Shown here: piece after piece, positions 47,360 through 57,300 of the stretch
Layout: each line of letters begins with the position of its first letter
How positions within the stretch are numbered: the first letter of the stretch is position 1
Assembly (NCBI RefSeq): GCF_000027005.1
Contig: NC_012963.1
Span: 2,170,001 to 2,234,000 of the forward strand
Source: Komagataella phaffii GS115
Lineage: Eukaryota > Ascomycota > Pichiomycetes > Pichiales > Pichiaceae
DNA: 64,000 nt
Direction of reading: 5' to 3'
Notes under the pieces: generated by a model
Databases searched by the model: none
What the model was told of the DNA's origin: nothing
What the model saw: only the letters and a program-made list of their open reading frames with translations
Position numbers and translations under genes: made by a program

Positions 47360-49342
47360 ATGTTGGTCGCCTGGTTTCTTCTATTGCTCGTGTCCAGTTG
47401 TATTTGTAATGATGATAAATTAAACGATAGCAATCCTTTGAAAGAAGCTGAACAGGAGGAAGATTCCCGATTTATGTCTTTTGAAGAGTGGAAGAAGAAA
47501 AAAATAGACAATACTAGAAACGATAAAGCAATTCAAGATGATCAGAAAAGTCATAATGTCTATAGAGAACCTGAAAGATCTTACAGGAATAATGAATTGA
47601 ATGGAGTCTTAGGTGAAGATATGGAGATTGACCTGGAAATGTTCACGGGAGTTGATAGAGATGATGAAATCGGAAAAGTTTATCAGCAAAGATTCAATTA
47701 CGCCTCATTTGATTGTGCGGCAACGATAGTAAAGACGAATACGGAAGCCAAAGGAGCTTCTTCTATCCTGAACGAGAATAAAGACTCCTACTTACTAAAC
47801 AAATGTGATGTTGCCAATCAATATGCCGTTGTGGAACTCTGTCAAGATATTCTGGTTGATACTGTCGTATTGGCAAACTATGAGTTTTTTTCGTCTGGAT
47901 TCAAGACTGTCAGGTTTAGTGTTAGTGATAGGTTCCCAGTTCCAGCCAATGGATGGAAAGTACTAGGTGACTTCGATGCTTCTAATACTAGAAGTATTCA
48001 AACTTTCAACATTGAGAGCCCTTTAATTTGGGCCAGGTACCTGAAAATCGAGATTTTATCTCACTATGGAAATGAATATTACTGCCCCCTGTCTCTAGTA
48101 AGAGTTCATGGAAAAACAATGATGGAGAAATTCAAGCTTGAAGAAGTTGAAGAAGAAGAAAAAGCAAACACCGAAAACGGTCAGAATACCAATATTGCAA
48201 CTCAATCTAAAGCAATTGCTGCTAATCAAACAAATGTCCAGAATAAGTTTATATCCCCTAATGGGAAGAACATCACAGTATTATGTAAGAATTCTTCAAA
48301 AACTAATTGTGACCCAGAATCAGCTCAAGTTAAACCTCTGAAAGATGAAGATGAAAATGAAGAAGATTGTCCTGTCTCATTCAAACATTTTTCACTGGAT
48401 GAATTTCTGACTGAGCACTCTAAAGAAATATGTTTGGAGAAAGATGAGCAAAGCTCAGATCATATATCAATCGAACCTCCGCTGAGTTCTTCAGAACCCA
48501 AAACTCAGGAGTCAATCTACAAGAATATAATAAAGAGGATTTCGTTATTGGAATCTAACGCTACGCTATCGTTGTTGTACATAGAAGAGCAAAGCAGATT
48601 GTTGTCAAATGCATTCTCAAAGTTGGAAGAACGACAGTCTTTGCGGTTTGAAGCAATGTTGGATTCTGTCAATAGTTCAATCCAGAATCAGATTCAACTG
48701 ATTGATGATCTTAAGTTATATTTTAAGGTTGAATTTGAGACTCTTCTAGCCGGAAGCAAAACGAAGCATGAAAGAGCACTTGTAGAGAATATTGAGCTAA
48801 TCAGTTCCATTTCCGATGATTTGGTGTTTCAAAAAAAGCTAATTTTCTTCACCATATTTGCAGGGCTGTGTTTATTTGCATTTGTCATCTTCAACCGAGA
48901 AACCTACATTGAGTCCACTTATGAAGATGACCATTTGGAGTACATCAAGGATAGGAACAGGTACCGGGACAGAAGCGGAGATGAAAGTTCGACCCTAGGA
49001 TCTCCTGAGCCTTTTCAACCTATTTCCCGATCTTCAACCCCCGATTCTTCATCACCCCTTACGCCCCTCCCAGGTCCTCAGCTTGCTCCTATTCCGATTC
49101 ATTTGACAAATAGGAAAAAAGCAACTTCATTTGAACGTAAGAATAAGAACCATACTGACCTTATTTACAAGAGGACTGCTACCAATTCATATGAAGTTGG
49201 AAGTAAGACAGAACGCCCTACCGAATCGGAGCCTGAGGCCAACCTAGAGCCTAATACTGGGGAATACACTGACAATGAGGCAGACGATGTGTTCAGTAAT
49301 CCATCCAAACACGAGCCCAGCGAAGCTACATCTAGTATTTAG
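47360..49342 (+). CDS. SLP1: Slp1-type ER SUN-domain membrane protein
   Basis: Slp1 (YOR154W, vertebrate SUCO/OPT-like) works with Emp65 in the ER to protect newly made membrane and soluble proteins. The 660-residue protein starts with a signal peptide (MLVAWFLLLLVSSCIC). The SUN domain lies at about 110-255 (NYASFDCAATIVKTNTEAKGASSILNEN, YAVVELCQDILVDTVVLANYEFFSSGFK, YCPLSLVRVHGKTMMEKF). A lumenal coiled coil lies at about 390-490, and one transmembrane helix at about 492-515 (LIFFTIFAGLCLFAFVIF). A Ser/Pro-rich cytoplasmic tail ends the protein. The ATG at 47360 fits the signal peptide. Convergent CLN stop codon is 38 bp away. Confidence 0.92.
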   Translation: MLVAWFLLLLVSSCICNDDKLNDSNPLKEAEQEEDSRFMSFEEWKKKKIDNTRNDKAIQDDQKSHNVYREPERSYRNNELNGVLGEDMEIDLEMFTGVDRDDEIGKVYQQRFNYASFDCAATIVKTNTEAKGASSILNENKDSYLLNKCDVANQYAVVELCQDILVDTVVLANYEFFSSGFKTVRFSVSDRFPVPANGWKVLGDFDASNTRSIQTFNIESPLIWARYLKIEILSHYGNEYYCPLSLVRVHGKTMMEKFKLEEVEEEEKANTENGQNTNIATQSKAIAANQTNVQNKFISPNGKNITVLCKNSSKTNCDPESAQVKPLKDEDENEEDCPVSFKHFSLDEFLTEHSKEICLEKDEQSSDHISIEPPLSSSEPKTQESIYKNIIKRISLLESNATLSLLYIEEQSRLLSNAFSKLEERQSLRFEAMLDSVNSSIQNQIQLIDDLKLYFKVEFETLLAGSKTKHERALVENIELISSISDDLVFQKKLIFFTIFAGLCLFAFVIFNRETYIESTYEDDHLEYIKDRNRYRDRSGDESSTLGSPEPFQPISRSSTPDSSSPLTPLPGPQLAPIPIHLTNRKKATSFERKNKNHTDLIYKRTATNSYEVGSKTERPTESEPEANLEPNTGEYTDNEADDVFSNPSKHEPSEATSSI

Positions 49343-49381
49343 TAGAGGGAATAAATGCATTAATTTAGGCTAAGGGTATAA

Positions 49382-50932
49382 CTAATTAAATATCGGTGAT
49401 GAAGACGGATAAGTAATCACTTGTTTCTTGGCAGGGTTGTTTTCATAGGAAACAACATGGGATGGGCTTCTCATAGAAGAACTTGAAAAGTGCGTAGATG
49501 CGACAGATGGTGGAGTGAGTGGAGGCATCGAAGGAGATGAGGATAACATTAACGTATCTCTTGAGCTCTTGGCAGTGTAATTTGTTGTGTCGGGATATTT
49601 TGGAAGCGAGTAAATTGTATCTCTATAAAGAGATTCAGAGGATTCTTCTTGGTTTGGAGTGTGGGGTAGCTGGAAAGAGATTGATGATTTGATTTCTGTG
49701 ATACTCAGTAGCCATTCGGCCGTTTGTAGTAATTGTGGATTAGTCTCAAGTAGAAGTTGATATGTTTTCTCTGAGGCTTCAAAGTCCAGCTTAGAAGGAT
49801 CTAGCATATCCATTTGATGTTGAATGTGATCTTGCTTCGTTGAAAGATATCCAGAAAGTACGTCTATCACACCCAAAGGCTTATATTTGTCAACCAAAAT
49901 ATCCGGGGGATCCAACATACATGTCAAAAATAGAAGTGCTACTAACTTCATCACTCGAAGTGTTTGTTCACCGTCAAAGTTGGTAACAAACGGAGGACAC
50001 ATGACACGAGAGTTGTATGAGGGTTCATTTTCATCATTAAGTTCATCTTCATTGTCTGAGAAGAAGATATCATCCATATCATCAATATCATAATTTTCAG
50101 GTTGTTGCTTATCTCTTAGGATATCTTGTACAAGGTCATCTATAAATTCTGTTCCGTTAGATATCTCCAACACTGTACAAGAGATTAGCGTAGCAGTGGT
50201 AGCGATTATGTTTGGAGAAACACATATGAAACTCCTATGATAGAGCGATAGTTCGCAAAGATAACGGGAAATGGCCACTAGCGCGCTTCGAAGCGCTTTA
50301 TGATCACCTGTAACGTGGTGGGAGACAGTTAGTGAGTCGATTTCAAAGCATAACATTATTGATTGCAAATTCTCTTCCAAAGACACATGGCCGATTTGCC
50401 AATCCAAAGTGCTCAACATATGCAACTCCATCTCTTTAAACATAGACTCATCAAAACTATTCTGGGTCATCAGTACTAAATCTTTCAACAAAGGAACCCT
50501 GGACTTCTTATCTTCATATTTGGCGGCAATCCACAGAGCGGTGCATCCCACCAGTTGATAGTGCTGTTTGAAGACAATTCTCCTAGAACAATATCTATCA
50601 ATCAAATTGACACACAAAAATAAGGTGGAAGCCTTCAGACGATAGGATAAATGAACCTCAATCAGAAAGCTAATCAGATAAGGACGCATATACCAACTGA
50701 TCTCTGGTTGCAAGTCAATCATCCTCGCGTTAACAGGATCTAATTCCTCTAAAGCGGCATGGTAATGCAAGACATCGTTTAAGTACTCATCGATAAGTTT
50801 CCTGTTGCAAATTTGTTCATATTTGTCCAACTCTAAATTTGTAGCTCCAGGTTTGGTGTTCCTGGGCGGTCCCAACTTGTAAATCTCTTGTTCTCTTTTG
50901 GAGATTGGTCGAGGAAGTCTCCTTGTCGTCAT
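49382..50932 (-). CDS. CLN3: G1 cyclin (Cln family)
   Basis: The cyclin box lies at about 40-190: LQPEISWYMRPYLISFLIEVHLSYRLKASTLFLCVNLIDRYCSRR and YQLVGCTALWIAAKYEDKKSRVPLLKDLV. These sequences are characteristic of yeast Cln cyclins, which activate Cdc28 at Start. The 516-residue protein has an acidic insert (DIDDMDDIFFSDNEDELNDENE, about 275-300). A Ser/Thr/Pro-rich C-terminus contains several SP and TP sites (LTPPS, SPS), as in PEST-regulated G1 cyclins. Assignment to Cln3 rather than Cln1/2 is tentative because many yeasts have a single Cln of mixed type. The start is the ATG at 50932. MCB-like elements lie upstream. Confidence 0.85.
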   Translation of the reverse strand: MTTRRLPRPISKREQEIYKLGPPRNTKPGATNLELDKYEQICNRKLIDEYLNDVLHYHAALEELDPVNARMIDLQPEISWYMRPYLISFLIEVHLSYRLKASTLFLCVNLIDRYCSRRIVFKQHYQLVGCTALWIAAKYEDKKSRVPLLKDLVLMTQNSFDESMFKEMELHMLSTLDWQIGHVSLEENLQSIMLCFEIDSLTVSHHVTGDHKALRSALVAISRYLCELSLYHRSFICVSPNIIATTATLISCTVLEISNGTEFIDDLVQDILRDKQQPENYDIDDMDDIFFSDNEDELNDENEPSYNSRVMCPPFVTNFDGEQTLRVMKLVALLFLTCMLDPPDILVDKYKPLGVIDVLSGYLSTKQDHIQHQMDMLDPSKLDFEASEKTYQLLLETNPQLLQTAEWLLSITEIKSSISFQLPHTPNQEESSESLYRDTIYSLPKYPDTTNYTAKSSRDTLMLSSSPSMPPLTPPSVASTHFSSSSMRSPSHVVSYENNPAKKQVITYPSSSPIFN

Positions 50933-51139
50933 TATGTTGTGGGGTAGGAAGGTTGTGAAAGAGGCTCAAAATAGAGAATCGAATGAATGGAAAAGCTTCT
51001 GAAGACAACTACCGGACAAAACTAAGGAGGAACAAATTATTTTTGGAGTGGGAAGGAATGGTGAAGTTGAAGGGGGAGATCTCTGGGTAGATTTCGTTTA
51101 TTCACGTAAGGCGCGTGAATATTATATAAGCTCAGGGTC

Positions 51140-51175
51140 ACGCGTTGTGTACATTCTACAGGGTTTAACGCGCGG
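51140..51175. promoter_or_regulatory. MCB-type elements upstream of the G1 cyclin
   Basis: ACGCGT lies at 51140-51145 and a related AACGCGCGG at about 51167-51175, roughly 210-240 bp before the cyclin ATG. A further GGCGCGTGAA lies at about 51111. These match or approach the MBF consensus ACGCGT and would fit G1/S-periodic expression. Binding is inferred. Confidence 0.4.
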
Positions 51176-52012
51176 TCAGGGTGAAATAGTGTGTGTCACC
51201 AATGAAACGGGATTAACTAGGGCAATTAAGGGATGCGTATCGTTCTTTGAAATTGCACGGAAGTCACAACTTGATGTTTATTGCAGGGGTATTACTGCTT
51301 TAAGGCGATGAAACGCTCAGGGATCAGACATGTGTAGCAAAATTTGTGAGAGTGGACTCTGATAGGTAACTCGACCGTCTAACATTCAAATAACAACCAA
51401 CTAGCATCCAACATCTACTTGAAATCCAACCTCGTACCAACGATCCAGCGCTGGGAACATCAGAGACACCATTAAATGAACCAGTTAAGATTAATTCTCA
51501 TACCTTTGCGTGTTGTCAATCTGGTTCGTTCTTAATGACAAATGCCTGGTGCTAATCTATCCAATCGGTTCAAGTCGGTGCAAGTGCTCCCCAGAAAGAT
51601 AAATACTGAAGTAAACAACTCGGATTTAACTACCTATTTAGGAAGTTCGATGCGAATGACTTTATTCTCTATCCGTGTCCTCTATCAGCTTCAACACTGG
51701 TGAAAATAAACCATAAGAACACAATGAGTGTATTCTAGCTGGTTTAGGAAGTTAGTTCCATACAAGGTCTGATCAATACACGCTCCAATTGCTCTCCAAC
51801 AAGCTAGTTCCGCTCTGAACGATGTTTCCTTCCTTCAAAGGCGGCACTCAGACAATTTGTTCCCCACCGAGAGCCCCTTGCTGATCAAAAGGCTTCTAAT
51901 GAAAGCATCTGAAAATTTGAATCGGTTAGGTTCTCTCCTGTTCACAGTCCTTTTTTTTTTTTCACTTTTTGCATGATGATCACACTATTGTGCGGCTCGA
52001 TGTTCCTCAATT

Positions 52013-52034
52013 CTTATCTAATGCTTATCTTATC
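52013..52034 (-). promoter_or_regulatory. Triple GATAAG cluster upstream of the amine oxidase gene
   Basis: CTTATC (GATAAG on the - strand) occurs at 52013-52018, 52024-52029 and 52029-52034, about 100-120 bp before the amine oxidase ATG. Closely spaced GATAAG sites are the classical element for Gln3/Gat1-type activators and nitrogen catabolite repression. That fits a gene that releases ammonium from amines. Confidence 0.6.
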
Positions 52035-52135
52035 TCCCTCCAACATTTGAACGTTTTCTTTGCTAACCACATATCACATATAAATACCGGCAGGTTAGTC
52101 CGCAAATCATTAACGTAAGCAAACAATCTAATCAA

Positions 52136-54184
52136 ATGACTGTCCATCCTTTGGATCAACTGAGCCATGAAGAGATCAACAAGGCCTCTTCTGTTGTGTT
52201 GGATTATTTCTCCACCAATGGGCACAATGCCATTTCGTTCAACACAATAACTCTAAAAGAGCCAACGAAGCAGGACTATCTTGCTTGGAAGGAAAAGGGT
52301 GAGGCATTACCCCATCGTGTTGCCTACTATGTCGCCGTCGAGGCCGATATCAAGGGAGTACATGAGGGCTTGGTCGATCTGAACATTGGTTCTGTGTATG
52401 AAACGAAATCTTTGGAAAACTTTCAGCCAATGTTAACCGTTGCTGATTTGAGTGATGTCGAGGAGTTTGTCAGGAAAGACCCTAATGTTATCGAACAATG
52501 CAAAATTTCCGGAATTCCTGAAGCTGAAATGCACAACGTTTACTGTGACCCTTGGGCCATTGGCTATGATGAAAGATGGGGCTCTACAAGGAGATTGCAG
52601 CAGGCTTTAATGTACTACAGATCCAATGAAGATGATTCTCAGTACTCTCATCCTCTTGATTTTTGCCCTATCTTGGACGCCAACACCAAGGAAATAATCT
52701 ACATTGATATCCCAAGCAGACGTCGCCCACTCTCCAAGTTCAAACACGCCAACTTCCACACCCAAGGTATAAAAGAGAAGTATGGTGGATTCAGAGACTC
52801 CTCGAAGACGATCAGCATTTCCCAACCTAACGGCGTCTCCTTTACTATGGATGGTAGCGTTTTGGAATGGTCCAACTTCAAGTTTCATATCGGTTTCAAC
52901 AACAGAGAAGGAATCGTTCTTTCTGATATCACGTACAATGATCATGGAAATGTGAGGCCACTGTTTTACAGATTGTCTTTAGCTGAGATGATTGTTCCGT
53001 ATGGATGTCCAGACTTTCCACACCAAAGAAAACACGCCCTGGACATTGGTGAATACGGCGCTGGTTTCATGACTAATCCGTTGAAGTTGGGATGCGATTG
53101 CAAGGGTGTGATTCACTACCTGGATGCCCACTTTGCTGATAGACATGGCAAAGCTTTCTCTGTTCCGAACGCTGTTTGCATTCACGAAGAGGATGATGGT
53201 TTGCTTCATAAGCATTCAGATTTCAGAGACGAGTTCCAAACTACCATTGTTACTCGTGCTACCAAGCTTATCGTCTCTCAAATTTTTACTGCAGCTAATT
53301 ACGAGTACTGTTTGTACTGGAACTTTCATCAAGACGGAACCATTGGTTTAGATGTCAAGTTGACTGGTATTTTAAACACTTATGTGTTGGCTGAAGGTGA
53401 AGATGCTGGTCCTTGGGGTACTCAGGTTTATCCTTTAGTAAATGCCCATAACCATCAGCACTTATTTGCCCTACGGGTGCATCCAAGAATCGACGGTGAT
53501 GGTAATTCGATTGGTATGTCTGACGGTACTGCTTACGAGGCTCCGATTGGTAGCAAAGAGAACTTTTATGGTAACGGATTTTACTGTAAGAAAACAACTT
53601 TTGAAAAAGTTAAAGACTCTCTCACTCAAGCAAATGCTTCCACTGGTAGAACCTGGGATTTCTTTAACCCTAACAAGAAGAATGCCTACTCTGGAAAACC
53701 ACCGAGTTACAAGTTAGTCTCCAATATGACTCCTACTGCTTTAGCTCAAGAAGGTTCCTGGGTTTGTAAGAGAGCTCCATGGTCTACTAGAACTGTTCAA
53801 GTCGTTCCTTACAAAGATGACCGTTTCTATCCCTCAGGAAAGTTTGTCACTCAATGGTCTGGTGAACAATCTGATGATTACGAGAATATAGTTACTTGGA
53901 TTGGTGATGGAGAGGACAACATCACGAATACAGATTTAGTAATGTTTCACACCTTCGGCTTAACCCATTTTCCGGCTCCAGAGGATTTCCCGTTGATGCC
54001 ATCTGAGCCAATATCGCTTATTATGAGACCCAGGCACTTCTTCTTGGAGAATCCAGCTTTGGATGTTAAACCATCGTATGTCATGACCACTTCAGAGGCT
54101 ATGAAGCAGCCTTTGGCTGAAATAGAGGATAAGGTTTCCAGATTGGCTTTTGATAGTGCAAAAGGAGAGTGTTGTGGTAAATAG
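52136..54184 (+). CDS. AMO1: Copper-containing primary amine oxidase
   Basis: The enzyme oxidises primary amines such as methylamine to aldehyde, H2O2 and NH4+, letting the yeast use amines as nitrogen source. The 682-residue protein is colinear with Hansenula polymorpha amine oxidase (692 residues). The quinone cofactor precursor is Tyr389 in AANYEYC, the catalytic-base region is GVIHYLDAHFADR, the copper site includes HNHQH (438-442) and THFPAPEDFPL is conserved near the end. The N-terminus MTVHPLDQLSHEEI lacks the RLRQIASQA-type PTS2 of the H. polymorpha enzyme, and the C-terminus (ECCGK) is not PTS1, so localisation is open. No in-frame ATG lies between 52136 and the upstream stop. GATAAG sites precede it. 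Confidence 0.95.
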   Translation: MTVHPLDQLSHEEINKASSVVLDYFSTNGHNAISFNTITLKEPTKQDYLAWKEKGEALPHRVAYYVAVEADIKGVHEGLVDLNIGSVYETKSLENFQPMLTVADLSDVEEFVRKDPNVIEQCKISGIPEAEMHNVYCDPWAIGYDERWGSTRRLQQALMYYRSNEDDSQYSHPLDFCPILDANTKEIIYIDIPSRRRPLSKFKHANFHTQGIKEKYGGFRDSSKTISISQPNGVSFTMDGSVLEWSNFKFHIGFNNREGIVLSDITYNDHGNVRPLFYRLSLAEMIVPYGCPDFPHQRKHALDIGEYGAGFMTNPLKLGCDCKGVIHYLDAHFADRHGKAFSVPNAVCIHEEDDGLLHKHSDFRDEFQTTIVTRATKLIVSQIFTAANYEYCLYWNFHQDGTIGLDVKLTGILNTYVLAEGEDAGPWGTQVYPLVNAHNHQHLFALRVHPRIDGDGNSIGMSDGTAYEAPIGSKENFYGNGFYCKKTTFEKVKDSLTQANASTGRTWDFFNPNKKNAYSGKPPSYKLVSNMTPTALAQEGSWVCKRAPWSTRTVQVVPYKDDRFYPSGKFVTQWSGEQSDDYENIVTWIGDGEDNITNTDLVMFHTFGLTHFPAPEDFPLMPSEPISLIMRPRHFFLENPALDVKPSYVMTTSEAMKQPLAEIEDKVSRLAFDSAKGECCGK

Positions 54185-54350
54185 TTCAAATAGTGTAGAT
54201 AATTGAAACTGATATCTGCCATCCGACATCATACTATGTGTTCTCGAAGTATCCTTATATCAACTTTAGGGAACACTGGTCCTGAATAAATATCTGTTCA
54301 GCTCTTCACACCCAGCAAACGAGGCGAATTCCCTCTGGTTGTTTGCTACA

Positions 54351-57300
54351 ATGCCACAAAATCATGCACATGATGATTTTGCTGAAAGCAATGTGTCATC
54401 TAGTGTCAATACCATTTCATCTTCACCCAGTAATACATACATCGATATGGTCAGTCAATCATTTGGGTCCCGCAATAGAGGCTCCAATGCTGCTAGTGCC
54501 GGAAAACTTTCACGTTTTGCTTTTAATATCTATGGAAATGGGGCTGGAAACAGTCCTTCTTCTTTTGCGGGCGCTAACTCTCCCACAAGAATCTTATCGA
54601 GGAAACAAAGAACTTCGGGTACAACATTTGGGGGACCACAGACAGCTCAGAAGCAGCTTGTATTTGGTGCAGCAGGAGAAGTTAACTGCATGTGCAAGTC
54701 ACATGAATCCAACGATGTGCTAGCTATAGGTGGTCAAAAATTGCTGCAAGTGGTGCGAGCTACGGATAACAATATTTCAATTGTTCATAATATCAACTCA
54801 ATATCTGCTAAGAAAAATCAGCAAACAAAGGGCAAAAGTGGTGCCGGATTTATCAGTGATGTTGGTTTTGGTTATCACAATTATAGTAAGGTGCTAGCTG
54901 CCGGATCTATTTCAGGAGCCATCTATACATTTAATATCGCCAAGAATTCGTTTTCACAGATCAATGTATTAAATGACCATTCCAGAAGTGTTAACTCCCT
55001 TAATTTTAGTTCATTTACTTCTCATGCTCTTCTCTCGGGATCGCAGGACGGTACGGTGAAAATTTGGGATTTGAGAATGAAGAGGACTAAAGCAACGACA
55101 ACCATTCAAGGGAACGCTGATGCAGTAAGAGCTGCCAAGTTTTCAAACGTAACTGCAGGAAAAATATGTGGTATTTTTGATTCTGGTGTTATAAAAAAAT
55201 GGGATATGAGACAACCAAATCAGGTTGAACGGAAAGTTAATGCTCATACTGGGCCAGGCTTGTCTATTGACTGGCATCCTGATATTGACTATATCGTTAG
55301 TGGCGGAAGAGATAAACAGATCCAGTTTTGGAACATGACCAGTACTGCCCTAGATGTTAGAAAACCAGACCATGTGATATCTACAAGTGGTGCTGTCGGA
55401 AAAGTTTCATGGTGCAATGCTCGTCAAAACTCTCCGGCAAACATATACAATACAGATATTGCTTCATGTTACTACAATGACGACAATTGTATCCAGATAT
55501 GGAACCTGAAACGGAGATACGTTCCAAAATATCTTTTAGAAGGTCATAATAACCAAATTACCCAAATATTATGGAAGAAGCCCGATACTCTTTGGTCATG
55601 TTCGAAAGATAAAACTTTGATCCAGCACGATCTCACCACTTCCTCCTTATACAGTGATAATTTGCCGGTTGCTACTTCTGCATGGAATAGTAGCTCGGAT
55701 CTTTCTTTATCATTTGTATCTCAATTTCAGGATAACTTTGTTTCCAGAGGAAGAAATTCCTCACAGACAGGTGATCATGTCACTCTTCAATCAGATGAGA
55801 TAGATTATAGTGATACATTTGATAGCAGACCCTCATCAGAGGCTATGCAAAGGTCAGACAGTCAGAAGTTAACAACAGAGAGTGATCGAAAAGAAGAGGT
55901 ATCCCACTCTACTTTTCCCTTCTCCAGAGAGTACTCTACTCAGGATTTAAGACAGATTGAGCATATTGAAGCTCAGCGTCCCAAGATGTATAGCGATCTT
56001 TCCACGGATGGACTTTCTAGAACTCTAGAGAAAGCTTCGTTGCAAAATCAACAGCTTAGAGTTCCAAGTTCCCATGGACTACACGAGTTGAAATCTCCTA
56101 TACCATCAAGACTATCCACTTCAAGGTCGCAGTCGGTAAACATTGCCAATTTCCAAGAGGATGATAGAGAGGGTTCTCCTATAATCTACAACGTAGAAGT
56201 CCCATTGGAGTTTAATGACGATAAGGTATTCAATTTTCTTGCTGCTAACTATTTAACTTCTGTTCCTTCTGATATGGATATTTTTTCCGTCTGCGAGTAC
56301 AATGCAAATGTTTCGGCAAGTGTGAATCGATTCAGGGATGCCCAGACTTGGAGGACCATTAAAGCTAGTGTAGAATGGGATCAATTTAGACGATCGAGTG
56401 AGGACGCCGATACAATGCCTGGATCAAAATCCAGTGATGATCCAGAAAAGTCCATTACACAAAATAACAACGGACCCAGCGATGATGATAGCCAATCTGC
56501 GATTGACACTGGATTAGAATCTTTAGCAACTTCTCATTCCACGAGATACGCTGAGTCTCCTCAAGGTTCCCTACCACTCTCCCATAGAAATTCATTCAAT
56601 GATGCATGGAAGCCTCCTGCCAGGAAATCAAATACAATGACCGATAGGAGACCTCAAGATATGACTTTTGAAGAGGCTATTGTTGACGGTGATGACGATG
56701 ACCACTCTTCTTCCAAGCACACCACGAACTCGGAGCTGGATCCCGAATCAGAAAACGTTCTTAGTGGTCCTTCAAGTGCCAAACCTATTCCTGGTAAAAA
56801 CTCTAAAACGTATGGCTCACTACCCTCTACTGTTGGGACGTATTCATACCAAGGATTACTGCAACCTGACTTTGACGATGAAAAGTCCCCACATTTGCGA
56901 TCTCCTGGATCTTTTGACATGAGTTATACACCTCCTAACTTGATGGCCACCACGAGGAGATTGACGAATGACTTCAAAAATCAACGTTCAAACGACACTC
57001 GTATGAAATGGAGAAGGTCTTATTCCAAAGTGAGCAGTATCAGTAATAAGAGTCAACTTACGAAAATATTGAATGAGGGTCCAAAGAATCTAACTATGGA
57101 TAAAAGGAAAGAGGAGGAAGAGATGAAACAAAAAGAGGAAGACGAAGCTTCTCTATCACAGTTAAAGGTTCCTTGGGCACCAGAATTTATTATAAGGGAG
57201 GCTGCTGAGTATAGTGCCAGCCTTGGTGATTTGACGATGAGTGGCACTATTGGGCTTCTATTTTTCAAAATGTATCCAAGATCTTTATCAACGTTACAGC

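Larger units (their letters stand above)
50933..52135. other. Long intergenic region between the G1 cyclin and the amine oxidase gene
   Basis: This is the largest gap in the window (1203 bp), between two outward-reading genes. The left third holds MCB-like elements near the cyclin. The right part holds direct repeats (TCGGTTCAAG/TCGGTGCAAG at 51566-51585; TTTAGGAAGTT at 51637 and 51743), a T run at about 51952 and clustered GATAAG sites near the amine oxidase. An 87-codon frame at 51048-51311 has no features of a real gene. The cyclin may have a long 5' leader here, as CLN3 does in S. cerevisiae. Confidence 0.5.

Noticed and set aside
51048..51311. 87-codon ORF in the cyclin/amine oxidase gap
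   Set aside because: It overlaps promoter elements, lacks any recognisable feature and is within chance length for a 1.2-kb gap.
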